Positions 39,658-48,292 of a DNA stretch of 64,000 bases are shown here, one piece after another; the first letter of the stretch is position 1; each line of letters opens with the position of its first letter. The notes below the pieces were generated by a model, which did no database searches, was not told where the DNA came from, and worked only from the letters and a program-made list of their open reading frames with translations. The stretch is from Terriglobales bacterium. Lineage in GTDB: Bacteria; Acidobacteriota; Terriglobia; Terriglobales; Acidobacteriaceae. A program made the position numbers and the translations under genes. The DNA is taken from NCBI GenBank assembly GCA_025934735.1, contig JAICWP010000002.1:272546-336545 (forward strand), in the 5' to 3' direction.

Positions 39658-42546
39658 ATGTTAGGGACCTTAATTTCGCACTACCGCGTGCTGGAAAAGT
39701 TGGGCAGCGGAGGCATGGGCGTGGTGTACAAGGCCGAGGACACCCGCCTGGGCCGCCTGGTCGCGCTCAAGTTCCTGCCGGATAGCTTTGTGGTGGATGC
39801 CACCGCCCTGGAGAGGTTCCGGCGGGAGGCGCGTTGTGCCTCGGCCCTGAATCATCCCAACATCTGCACCATCTACGAAGTTGACGAAGTGGAGGGCAAG
39901 CCCTTCATCGCCATGGAACTGCTGCAGGGATCGAGCCTGGCGCAACGGCTGGCCGGGAGGCTGTTGCCGGTTGGCGAAGTCCTCGAGTTGAGCATCCAGC
40001 TGGCGGATGCGCTGGACGCCGCCCACTCTCAGGGAGTGTTGCACCGCGATGTGAAGCCCGGGAACATTTTTATTACCGAACGGGACCAGGCTAAGCTGCT
40101 GGATTTTGGATTGGCAAAGGTGTCGGCTGACCTCGCTCTCGGACCCGCCACACCGACCTTGAGTGCATCTCCTTCCCTCACCGGCCGCGGGACCACCGTA
40201 GGCACCATCGCTTACATGTCGCCGGAGCAGGCGCGAGGGGAAGAATTGGATGCACGTTCCGACGTGTTCTCCCTGGGAGTTGTGCTTTACGAGATGGCGA
40301 GCGGCAAGCAGGCCTTCGCGGCTAACAGCGACGCTTTGGTATTCGACGGCATCCTGCACAAGGACCCCTTACCTGCCTCGCAACTCAACCCGGAGCTGCC
40401 CGGGGAACTGGATCGCATTATCCGCAAGGCCATGGAGAAAAAGCGCGAAGACCGGTACGGGTCGGCGCGGGAACTCTTGTCCGATCTCAAGCGGCTGCGA
40501 CTTCAGCTCAGCTCCGGCGCCCGGCCCGCGCTTCCCATGTCGCAGGCTATCCGTCGTCCAGGAGTGATCGCAGTTTTGTCCTTGCTGCTGCTGGCTGTTG
40601 TGCTCGGGGCGGTGTGGTGGTACCGGCACAACTCTACCCAACGATGGGCCCATGGCCAGGTTATCCCCGAGATCAGGCAGTTGCTGGATAAAGGGGAGTA
40701 CTTTGCGGCCTACCGCCTTGCCAGGCGTGTGGAGCCGTACGCGCCCGAAGATCCCACCCTTACTCGCCTGCGGCTGAATTATTCCGAGCCGGTGAGCGTG
40801 GAAACCGATCCTGCGGGGGCGGATGTGTACGTCAAGGAGTATTCCGACGTAAAGGGAGAGTGGCTGCACTTGGGCACAGCTCCCCTGAAACTCAACCTAC
40901 CCTTGGCGAACTATCGCTGGAGGGTGGAGAAGGCCGGATTCCAAACCCTCGAGAGCGCGGCCGAACGCCAGGGCAAGACATTCACGTTCAAGTTGCAGGC
41001 AAACGCCCGCGCAGCCCCCGATATGGTCCTGGTCCCCGGGGGCAGCTCACAGCTCGGCGACGCGCCGCTGGCTGTGCCCGCGTTTTTTATTGGTAAGTAC
41101 GAAGTCACCAACCGCGAGTTTCAGAAATTTGTGCAGGCCGGGGGCTACGAAAAGCAGGAGTACTGGAGGGAGAAGATCCTGGCTGACGGACACGAACTTT
41201 CCTGGAAAGAAGCGATGGCTCGTTTCCGCGACGCCACCGGGAGGCCAGGGCCGGCGACCTGGGAGATGGGCGAGTATCCCAAGGGACGGGGCGACTACCC
41301 CGTGAGCGGCGTCAGCTGGTATGAAGCGGCGGCGTACGCGCAGTTTGCCGGCAAGCGGCTGCCCACAATCTACGAATGGAGACAGGCAGCAGGCAGCAGT
41401 ATTTTTTCCGACATTCTTAACCTCAGCAACTTCGGGACGAACGGTCCCGCCGCGGTTGGCACTTACGCGGGCCTGGGCCCCTTCGGCACTTATGACATGG
41501 CGGGCAACGTGAAGGAATGGTGCTGGAATACCAGCGGCAACGCACGCTTCGTTCTGGGTGGTGCGTGGAGCGATGCGGTGTACATGTTCATTGATGACGA
41601 TGCCCATCCTCCCATGGACCGCCTGCCCACTGACGGCTTCCGCCTGGTGCAGTCGGAAAATCCCTCGGCCTTTCCTCAAAACTTGCTGCAGCCGGTGGCG
41701 GCGACCCGGGCACGCGATTACGGCGAGGAAAAACCGGTATCGGACGCGGTATTTGCAGCCTACAAGGACTTCTACAAATACGACCGCAAGCCGCTCAACG
41801 CCAAAGTAGAAGCCGTGGAAAAATCAACCGAGGGTTGGCGGAAGGAAACCATCACTTTTGACGCGGCTTACGGGCAGGAGCGCGTCACCGCTTACTTGTT
41901 TCTTCCCGCGAACCCTGCCCCGCCTTATCAGACGGCAGTGTTTTTCGCCCATGGCGGCATGTTCGTCCCAGGTTCCAGCCGCAACCCGGAGTTGGAGTTT
42001 CTGGACTTCATCATAAAGAGCGGGCGGGCGCTGATGTTCCCTGTCTACAAAGGAACTTATGAACGCTTCGTTCCTGCCAGCATGGAAAAAGGCACGAGCG
42101 GCGAACGGGACCTGGAAATTGAGGACTACAAAGACCTGGCCCGCGCGGTGGACTACATTGAGACCCGGCCCGATCTCGATCATGAGAAGCTCGCCTATTA
42201 TGGCGTCAGCCAGGGAGCGCGGGAATCGTCCGTCATGCTGGCGCTGGAGAACCGTTTTCGCACTGCGGTGCTGGTTGGAGGCGGTTTCAGCCAGAAGCCC
42301 CAGCTTCCCGAAATTCGCGAGATCAACTTTGCTCCCCGGGTGAAGCTTCCCGTCCTGATGATCAACGGCCGCTACGATTTCATTTTTCCTGTCGAGGCCT
42401 CGCAGAACCCTATGTTCCGTTTGCTGGGCACACCCGAACCCGACAAGCGCCACTTGCTGTTCGACAGTGGGCACGTGCCCCCGCGCAATGACATGATCCG
42501 CGAAACGCTGGACTGGCTGGATCACTACCTGGGCCCGGTCCGCTGA
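39658..42546 (+). CDS. Ser/Thr kinase-PEGA-SUMF1-alpha/beta hydrolase fusion
   Basis: A 962-residue one-pass membrane protein with four modules. Residues 1-280 form a Pkn-type kinase with G-loop GSGGMGVV, K38, HRD (D131) and DFG (D149), all intact. A membrane helix spans about 302-322. A PEGA repeat follows (about 379-445, DPAGADVYV). A formylglycine-enzyme-like SUMF1 domain covers about 454-661 (FFIGKYEVTNREF, VSGVSWYEAAAYAQFAGKRLPTIYEW), but I see no catalytic cysteine pair, so it is probably a binding domain. The C-terminus is a hydrolase with S851 (GVSQGA), D907 and H939. The kinase would be cytoplasmic and the rest periplasmic. Confidence 0.88.
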   Translation: MLGTLISHYRVLEKLGSGGMGVVYKAEDTRLGRLVALKFLPDSFVVDATALERFRREARCASALNHPNICTIYEVDEVEGKPFIAMELLQGSSLAQRLAGRLLPVGEVLELSIQLADALDAAHSQGVLHRDVKPGNIFITERDQAKLLDFGLAKVSADLALGPATPTLSASPSLTGRGTTVGTIAYMSPEQARGEELDARSDVFSLGVVLYEMASGKQAFAANSDALVFDGILHKDPLPASQLNPELPGELDRIIRKAMEKKREDRYGSARELLSDLKRLRLQLSSGARPALPMSQAIRRPGVIAVLSLLLLAVVLGAVWWYRHNSTQRWAHGQVIPEIRQLLDKGEYFAAYRLARRVEPYAPEDPTLTRLRLNYSEPVSVETDPAGADVYVKEYSDVKGEWLHLGTAPLKLNLPLANYRWRVEKAGFQTLESAAERQGKTFTFKLQANARAAPDMVLVPGGSSQLGDAPLAVPAFFIGKYEVTNREFQKFVQAGGYEKQEYWREKILADGHELSWKEAMARFRDATGRPGPATWEMGEYPKGRGDYPVSGVSWYEAAAYAQFAGKRLPTIYEWRQAAGSSIFSDILNLSNFGTNGPAAVGTYAGLGPFGTYDMAGNVKEWCWNTSGNARFVLGGAWSDAVYMFIDDDAHPPMDRLPTDGFRLVQSENPSAFPQNLLQPVAATRARDYGEEKPVSDAVFAAYKDFYKYDRKPLNAKVEAVEKSTEGWRKETITFDAAYGQERVTAYLFLPANPAPPYQTAVFFAHGGMFVPGSSRNPELEFLDFIIKSGRALMFPVYKGTYERFVPASMEKGTSGERDLEIEDYKDLARAVDYIETRPDLDHEKLAYYGVSQGARESSVMLALENRFRTAVLVGGGFSQKPQLPEIREINFAPRVKLPVLMINGRYDFIFPVEASQNPMFRLLGTPEPDKRHLLFDSGHVPPRNDMIRETLDWLDHYLGPVR

Positions 42547-42549
42547 CAG

Positions 42550-44478
42550 TCAGGGCTGCGGGCGCGAAGGTGCCGGCGCCAGCCACAATACCCCGCCGCG
42601 ATTCACGGCAGGCAGATGGAAGATGATTCGGCCACTCTCGCGCTTACCCTGTATCTCCTGCTTTTCACCCAGGAAAGCGAGGTAGTACATGCGCATTGGC
42701 GAGGTCGCGGGAACCGTGACCCTTATTTCTGATTCGGGCGCGGGCACCGCGTTCTGGCCGCCGCGCAATCCGCTGAAGTTGACCATAAAGATGTGCGGCA
42801 CGCCATTCACGCGAGCGATGTGGGTAACCAGCAGGGGAGAGGCCGTGATCTGAATGCTGCCGTCAAACGGGACGGCGGCCAGCATCTTTGCTGCCTGTTG
42901 CGGTCCGGCCTTTTCCAGTGTCGGATCGAGTGATTGCAGGTACTCTGCGCCGGGCCGCTGAGGCAAGCGCACGATCTGGTCAGAAGCTGGCAGACCCGTG
43001 GTGTCCTCTCCCGTGATAATGAGTTTCCTGCCGCCGGCAAGCAAATCCTTCAGGCTGGCGCGTTCCGCGTCATCCAGCATGCGCACGTCTGGCAGAATCA
43101 AGGTTTTGCCCTGGAATTGGCTGAGAGTGCGCGGGGTCACCACCTGCCACTCGCGATGGTCCTGCATCAGGAGAATGGCCCAGCCCTCAAATTCGGGCAG
43201 AAACTGGCTTTCAAAGTAATCGCGAGTGCGCGGGGAAAAATAAATGCCGTCCGGCTGGATGGGTTCCCGCGGGTTATAAAGCTCTTTTTGATTTTTGGCG
43301 ATCCATCGGAAAATGCGCTGCCGCATGGCCCGGTCGTTGGAGCCCGCCATCACGTGGCCGGGAGCGTCCCAGAAATTGGCTCCCGCCGCCACTTGCGACA
43401 TGGCCAGGTTCTGCATGGCATCGCTGGGCTTGATTTTCTTGTCGCCGTCCCAGGAGTAGTTCAGGATCCAGGTTGGCTTGCCCTGGGCAAAGGCGCGGAA
43501 AGCCCGCATTCCCACCTGATACTTGAGCCAGTCGAGCGGGGTGCGCGACGAGGCCATGTGGTCGCCGCCTCCGAATTCATACTCGTGCGCCACCGCGTCC
43601 ACCACGGGATAGAGCTGATACACGTCCGCGCCCACCCGCACCGCCGCTTCATCAATGCCGGGATAAATTTCCGGAATTGTCTTGATGTGCGGATTCAACG
43701 CCTTCGCGTTCCGGTCAATTTCTCGCATGAAATCCGTGATCGTCTTCATGCGGAAGTCAACCCACTGGCGGAAATTTGGGTCGCTGAAATCACCCAGCTT
43801 CAGCGCATGGCGCGCATCCAGGCCGGTGGCCGTGCGGAACGCGGCGACCGTATAGTCATCGAAACTGGCCCAACTGTTCTCCCAGCCTTCGAAGTGGGTC
43901 ATCCAGTAGGGGATATCAACGTAAATGCCGTCAATGCCGGTGGCCGCGATCTGGCGCACCCGCTCCATGTAGGTTTTTCGCCACTGGGGAGCGTAGGGGC
44001 TGATCCAAACATCTTCGTCGCCGGGAGCAATCCAAAACGCGTCTCCGCCTTTGAAAATCGCCGGCTCGCCACTCAGCTTTCGCTGCAACCAGTCAGGATG
44101 GTCCTTGGCCAGGGTGTGCGGAGTCTGGTCGGCATGGGCGGTAATGCACTCCAGGCCGGCGATATAGACGAAGGCGTAGTTGTGGGCGGCATGCGCCCGC
44201 TGAGCCAGTTGCCGGATGGCGGCGAGCTTCTCTCGCGGATCGAGGAAGCTTTCGTAGCGTCCGGGAATGTCATTGTCAACCTCGATGCCGAAGACGTGGT
44301 CCTCGGTGGCATTGCGCACGATTGCCGCAGCGTTATCGGCCTTCAGGGAGTAGGCGCCGATGCGGACGAAGTGAGTCCAATCCCCCGTCCCTGGGTTGGC
44401 CGCAGCCAAGAGAAGCACCGCCGCAAGAACCGGCAAACCAAACGCGATACCAACTCGAGCTTGTTTCCTTACGTGCAC
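42550..44478 (-). CDS. Secreted glycoside-hydrolase-like TIM-barrel protein
   Basis: A 642-residue protein with a signal peptide (VGIAFGLPVLAAVLLLAAANPG) and GTG start. The central part reads like a TIM-barrel hydrolase: TGIDGIYVDIPYWMTHFEGWENSW, FMREIDRNAKALNPHIKTIPEIYPGIDE, VYQLYPVVDAVAHEYEFGG. After about residue 420 come a Rossmann-like beta-galactosidase-trimerisation-type region (KTLILPDVRMLDDAERASLKDLL) and a C-terminal beta domain. I do not recognise a specific GH family. It starts 5 nt after the stop of the TonB-dependent receptor gene, so both are surely cotranscribed, suggesting glycan capture and cleavage. Confidence 0.75.
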   Translation of the reverse strand: MHVRKQARVGIAFGLPVLAAVLLLAAANPGTGDWTHFVRIGAYSLKADNAAAIVRNATEDHVFGIEVDNDIPGRYESFLDPREKLAAIRQLAQRAHAAHNYAFVYIAGLECITAHADQTPHTLAKDHPDWLQRKLSGEPAIFKGGDAFWIAPGDEDVWISPYAPQWRKTYMERVRQIAATGIDGIYVDIPYWMTHFEGWENSWASFDDYTVAAFRTATGLDARHALKLGDFSDPNFRQWVDFRMKTITDFMREIDRNAKALNPHIKTIPEIYPGIDEAAVRVGADVYQLYPVVDAVAHEYEFGGGDHMASSRTPLDWLKYQVGMRAFRAFAQGKPTWILNYSWDGDKKIKPSDAMQNLAMSQVAAGANFWDAPGHVMAGSNDRAMRQRIFRWIAKNQKELYNPREPIQPDGIYFSPRTRDYFESQFLPEFEGWAILLMQDHREWQVVTPRTLSQFQGKTLILPDVRMLDDAERASLKDLLAGGRKLIITGEDTTGLPASDQIVRLPQRPGAEYLQSLDPTLEKAGPQQAAKMLAAVPFDGSIQITASPLLVTHIARVNGVPHIFMVNFSGLRGGQNAVPAPESEIRVTVPATSPMRMYYLAFLGEKQEIQGKRESGRIIFHLPAVNRGGVLWLAPAPSRPQP

Positions 44479-44483
44479 CCGGC

Positions 44484-47400
44484 CTAGAACTCGAAGCGGA
44501 CACCGAACTGCCCGTGCCGCGGCGTGCTGCCCGATGCGGTGGAGGATATTACCCCGAAGGTGGAATCGCCATAGGCCACGTCGGGAAACGCGAATCGTTC
44601 CGTGTTGAAGAAGTTGAAGAACTCGCCGCGAATTTCCAGGCGCATTCCCTCCCGTGGAACAAACGATTTGGATAAGGCAAAGTCCACATTGCGAATGCCG
44701 TCATCGCGCAGGTTGGGGAAGTAGCGTGGCGCATTCCCCGGCGTCTCATAGCCCGGATCGGCGAAGCAACTGGTGTTGAACATACTCTGGCCGGTCAGCG
44801 CCGACTTGTGGGCGCTGATGCCGCTGCCCGGGGCGCAAATTACGTTGGGACGCTGGTTGCCGTCATCCAAGGTAGGCTGCGACATGGTTATCGCGATGGG
44901 CTGCCCGGTTTGCAGGGTCCAGAAGGTCGAAACCGTCCAACCGCCCACGATTCCATCCAGCACCGGGTGCATGCCCCGTCCCAGCCAGCGATTGCGGCCG
45001 AAGGGAAGATCCACGATCACGGCCGCAGCCAGGCGATGGGTGGCATCGTTCGCGCTGATCGAATGTTCCGCTTTCAGGTTGTCCAATGCCTGCGGATTAT
45101 CCAGCCAGAGATTCCCCAGCCACGCATTGCGCCCGGAGGAGGAGTCGTCTGTCGATTTGGACAGCGTGTAATTTCCCTCGAGAGATACGTAATGGCTGGC
45201 GCGTTTCTGGAAGCGGACCTGCATGGCGTTGTAGAACGATTTCGCTCCCAGCAGCGGAAGCCCCTCAAAGCTGCCATCGAACTGAGGGTAGGGTCGCAGC
45301 AGGTTGATAAGGGGAATTTGCGGGTCGTTGTAAAGGGAATCCGGCTCATTGAAAATCGCGTTCGGACCCACGAACAACGGCTGGAAGGGATTGGGAACGG
45401 TGTCATGCAGCGCGTTGTAGCCAGCCTCACTGGCATACTGATTGCGCACCGAGGAAGGAATGAAGTTGCGATTCCGGGTGCTGAGGCCGGCGCCGCCCCA
45501 GGGCAAATGCGTGCTGCGGTTCGCGGAATAATCAACCGAAACCACCATCTGTCCCGGAAGCAGCCGCTGCAGGCCCAGGCTCCACTGGTACACTTCCGCG
45601 TTGCGCACCGTTTGCGTGCCCAGATCGCTGGCATTGGCAAAGCCCCACATGGCCAGTGGTCCGTATTTGCTGCCCTGGGGAGCAGGCAGGCCCTGCGGGA
45701 AGGGATCGCCGAAGGATGCGTAGCGCGTATCGAAGTTGTCCTTGCTGAAGTAAATGACGCCGTCCTTGCGGAACGCCGGCCCCGGATACTGGAAATTCGT
45801 GGCCACATTCATTCCGTAATAAATGCCGGCGCCGCCCCGCAGCACGGTGTCGCGAGCAACTTGGTAACTGAACCCCAGCCGCGGCCCGAAGTTATTGCGG
45901 TCCACCGGAGCGTTGCGCGTGCCCTTGGCAAACTGGGTGGTGCCCAGGATATTTCCGCTCACCAGCGGCAGGCCGGGAACGCTAATGCCGCTATTGCCAG
46001 TGAAGTTGTTGAACTGAACCCGGTTATGGCGCTCGCTGTAGGGGGTGCTCCATTCGTAGCGTAGTCCGAGGTTAAGGGTCAGTTTGGGCGTGACCTTCCA
46101 ATCATCCTGGAAGAAGAAGGCGGTCTCCTTGGACTTGTCGGCCACCGCGGGATACACCGAAATTCCCCCGTAATCGCCCCACCCTAGAAGAATGTCGGCA
46201 AAGGGATTGCCTTGTGCGCCGTTGAATGCCCCGATTTCCTGCTCCGTCACTGCCTGGGCAAAATGGAAATACCCGGTTGGGTAGCTGGGCTGCTGGAAGT
46301 TGTTAAAGAAGAGGCGTTGTTCGCCCCCGAACTTGAAATTGTGCTTGCCCCGGACCAGCGACAAAATGGAGGAGTAGGAGTATAGGGTGTGGGCGAAATT
46401 CGTATCTACGCAGCACTGGTCGTAAAGCGAGGTCCAGGGCGAATCCACCAGAAAGCCAGGCATGCGGCGGGCGATTCCGGGATTGGCGGTTACCAGCAGG
46501 GAAGGAAAGCCTATTTGAGTCGGGTCGGGATAATTCGTGTTGCCTGGCGCATGCACCCGGTCCACGGCAAGGCGCGCGGTCCACAGGATGGTATGGGTCG
46601 GGGTCCAGTTGTACTCGAGTGAGGCATTCTGGGCGTTGGTCAAGTAGTTGTAACCATCGCTAAACGTATCTCCATCGCCGAAAATAGTGGGCACGGCGCT
46701 GGTGGAGTGCGACCGGCTGTACCGGCCCATGAGCTTGGAGCGGTCGTTGATCTGGTGGTCGAGTTTAATATCGAACTGCAAGCTCTTGTTATCCGCCGTG
46801 GTGTTGGTGCGGAAGTTGTTGGTGCCATCGGGATTCCCGGCCACGTTGGGAAGCGGATAGAGGTTTAGTACCTTCTGGCCGATGGGATCAATCCATTGGG
46901 GTGAAATTTTGTTGTTCGGGAAGGGCGTGCGGAACCCGCCGCTCGCTTGGTTGGGATTGAAAATCTCATTCAGCACCAGGTTGCCGCTGTTCGGATCCAC
47001 GATATAGGTCTGCGAAAAATTGCCTTGCCGCTCCAGAGGGGTAGGCACGGTGCCCACAATGGGGACTGGCCCTTTGTCGTTCACACGCTCCAGATCAATA
47101 AAGAAAAAGGTTTTGTTCTTGCGGATGGGGCCGCCGAGCGAAAAGCCGTACTGGTCACGAGTGTGGCCGGGCCGAGCAATGCCGTTCTGGTTGTTGAAAA
47201 AGTCATTGGCGTCCATCCAGCCGCGCTGGCCGAACCACCAGGCGCTGCCATGCATGTCGTTGGTTCCGCTCTTCAGCACCATGTTCACAACGGTTCCGCC
47301 GTTGTTGCCAAACTCGGAGGAGAAGCTGTTGTTTTGGACCTTGAACTCCTGCACGATCTCCACTGACGGCTCGTAGTACACGTTGCTGTTGCCGCCTTCG

Positions 47401-48023
47401 CCCTGCTCGGGAGCGCTGATCAGGGCGCCGTCCACGCGCACCTCGGCTGTGGCATTGCGCTGGCCGTTGGAGACGAAGTTTGTGCCCGAAGGATAGTTGT
47501 CGTTGGCTCCGGCGCCGCTCACTTCTGTAACCCCTGCATTGAGAAACACCAGGCCGACGTAATTACGGTTCAGCAGCGGGATCTGCTTGACGTATTCATT
47601 GGTGATGTCCGTGCCCAGGGAAGAACCCTCCGTGTCCAGCAGGGGCACGGCTTCGGTTACCTGCACTTCCGTGCTTCCGCCCGCGGGTTTAAGAGTGAAA
47701 TTCAGGGTGGTGGCCTGGTCCACCGCCAGCACCAGGTTGCGTTGCTCCACTTCGCGAAATCCAGGGGCAGAGACGCGAATCATATAGGTGGAGGGACGGA
47801 GGCCGCGAAGTATGTAATAGCCGTTGCCATCGGTGGCGGCGGTAGTCGAGATGTTTGTGCCCGCATCAGTGATGGTGACTTTGGCATTGGTCAGCAGCGC
47901 TCCCGTGGAATCGGTCACCACACCGCGAATGTCGGCGCGGTAGCTCGCCTGACCCCAGGCGCCTACGGAGAAAAGGAGGACCACAGGAAGAACTGCATGG
48001 CGGAGAGATTTGATTAGGCTCAT
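44484..48023 (-). CDS. TonB-dependent receptor with N-terminal carboxypeptidase-regulatory-like domain
   Basis: A 1179-residue outer-membrane receptor. The signal peptide (LRHAVLPVVLLFSVGAWGQ) precedes a CarboxypepD_reg-like domain (ADIRGVVTDSTGALLTNAKVTIT). The plug follows (VKQIPLLNRNYVGLVFLNAGV; DNYPSGTNFVSNGQRN), then a long beta-barrel ending in GQFGVRFEF. It is coupled to the downstream glycoside-hydrolase-like gene with a 5-nt gap. It is divergent from the UPF0182 gene across a 269-nt region with a CRP-like site. Confidence 0.92.
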   Translation of the reverse strand: MSLIKSLRHAVLPVVLLFSVGAWGQASYRADIRGVVTDSTGALLTNAKVTITDAGTNISTTAATDGNGYYILRGLRPSTYMIRVSAPGFREVEQRNLVLAVDQATTLNFTLKPAGGSTEVQVTEAVPLLDTEGSSLGTDITNEYVKQIPLLNRNYVGLVFLNAGVTEVSGAGANDNYPSGTNFVSNGQRNATAEVRVDGALISAPEQGEGGNSNVYYEPSVEIVQEFKVQNNSFSSEFGNNGGTVVNMVLKSGTNDMHGSAWWFGQRGWMDANDFFNNQNGIARPGHTRDQYGFSLGGPIRKNKTFFFIDLERVNDKGPVPIVGTVPTPLERQGNFSQTYIVDPNSGNLVLNEIFNPNQASGGFRTPFPNNKISPQWIDPIGQKVLNLYPLPNVAGNPDGTNNFRTNTTADNKSLQFDIKLDHQINDRSKLMGRYSRSHSTSAVPTIFGDGDTFSDGYNYLTNAQNASLEYNWTPTHTILWTARLAVDRVHAPGNTNYPDPTQIGFPSLLVTANPGIARRMPGFLVDSPWTSLYDQCCVDTNFAHTLYSYSSILSLVRGKHNFKFGGEQRLFFNNFQQPSYPTGYFHFAQAVTEQEIGAFNGAQGNPFADILLGWGDYGGISVYPAVADKSKETAFFFQDDWKVTPKLTLNLGLRYEWSTPYSERHNRVQFNNFTGNSGISVPGLPLVSGNILGTTQFAKGTRNAPVDRNNFGPRLGFSYQVARDTVLRGGAGIYYGMNVATNFQYPGPAFRKDGVIYFSKDNFDTRYASFGDPFPQGLPAPQGSKYGPLAMWGFANASDLGTQTVRNAEVYQWSLGLQRLLPGQMVVSVDYSANRSTHLPWGGAGLSTRNRNFIPSSVRNQYASEAGYNALHDTVPNPFQPLFVGPNAIFNEPDSLYNDPQIPLINLLRPYPQFDGSFEGLPLLGAKSFYNAMQVRFQKRASHYVSLEGNYTLSKSTDDSSSGRNAWLGNLWLDNPQALDNLKAEHSISANDATHRLAAAVIVDLPFGRNRWLGRGMHPVLDGIVGGWTVSTFWTLQTGQPIAITMSQPTLDDGNQRPNVICAPGSGISAHKSALTGQSMFNTSCFADPGYETPGNAPRYFPNLRDDGIRNVDFALSKSFVPREGMRLEIRGEFFNFFNTERFAFPDVAYGDSTFGVISSTASGSTPRHGQFGVRFEF

Positions 48024-48178
48024 TGCACGCCCCCTTTTGCGTTCCGCTTCCGCTGTGAGCGGAGGTCGGAAGCTTTCGAATCGTCGCGAGCCCTACTGCG
48101 TTTACTTACGAATGATATCTATTGCTTTCTATCGCGGCGCATTTAACCACAACCTTACCCGCGAAGCAAGGGCCTTGC

Positions 48179-48194
48179 TGTGACCTGTGTCACG
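48179..48194. promoter_or_regulatory. CRP/FNR-like operator
   Basis: TGTGACCTGTGTCACG fits TGTGA-N6-TCACA at nine of ten fixed bases. It lies in the divergent gap between the TonB-dependent receptor (start 48023) and the UPF0182 gene (start about 48293), similar in kind to the perfect site at 19489. Confidence 0.45.
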
Positions 48195-48292
48195 TTGTTT
48201 CGCCTGCAGCTCGAAGGTCGGACTTTCTCGGAACGAGCGCGCCGGATTTTCTTAAGATTTCAAAACGCACCGCGTGGAGCCCCAAAGGGGGT

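Noticed and set aside
42934..44487. Long open frame (517 codons) on the plus strand
   Set aside because: It is antisense to the secreted glycoside-hydrolase-like gene, which has a signal peptide and coherent domain text; the plus frame has none.
48122..48292. N-terminal extension of the UPF0182 protein
   Set aside because: The 57 extra residues match no family text, read through the CRP-like site, and are not membrane-like; the family N-terminus starts near 48293.
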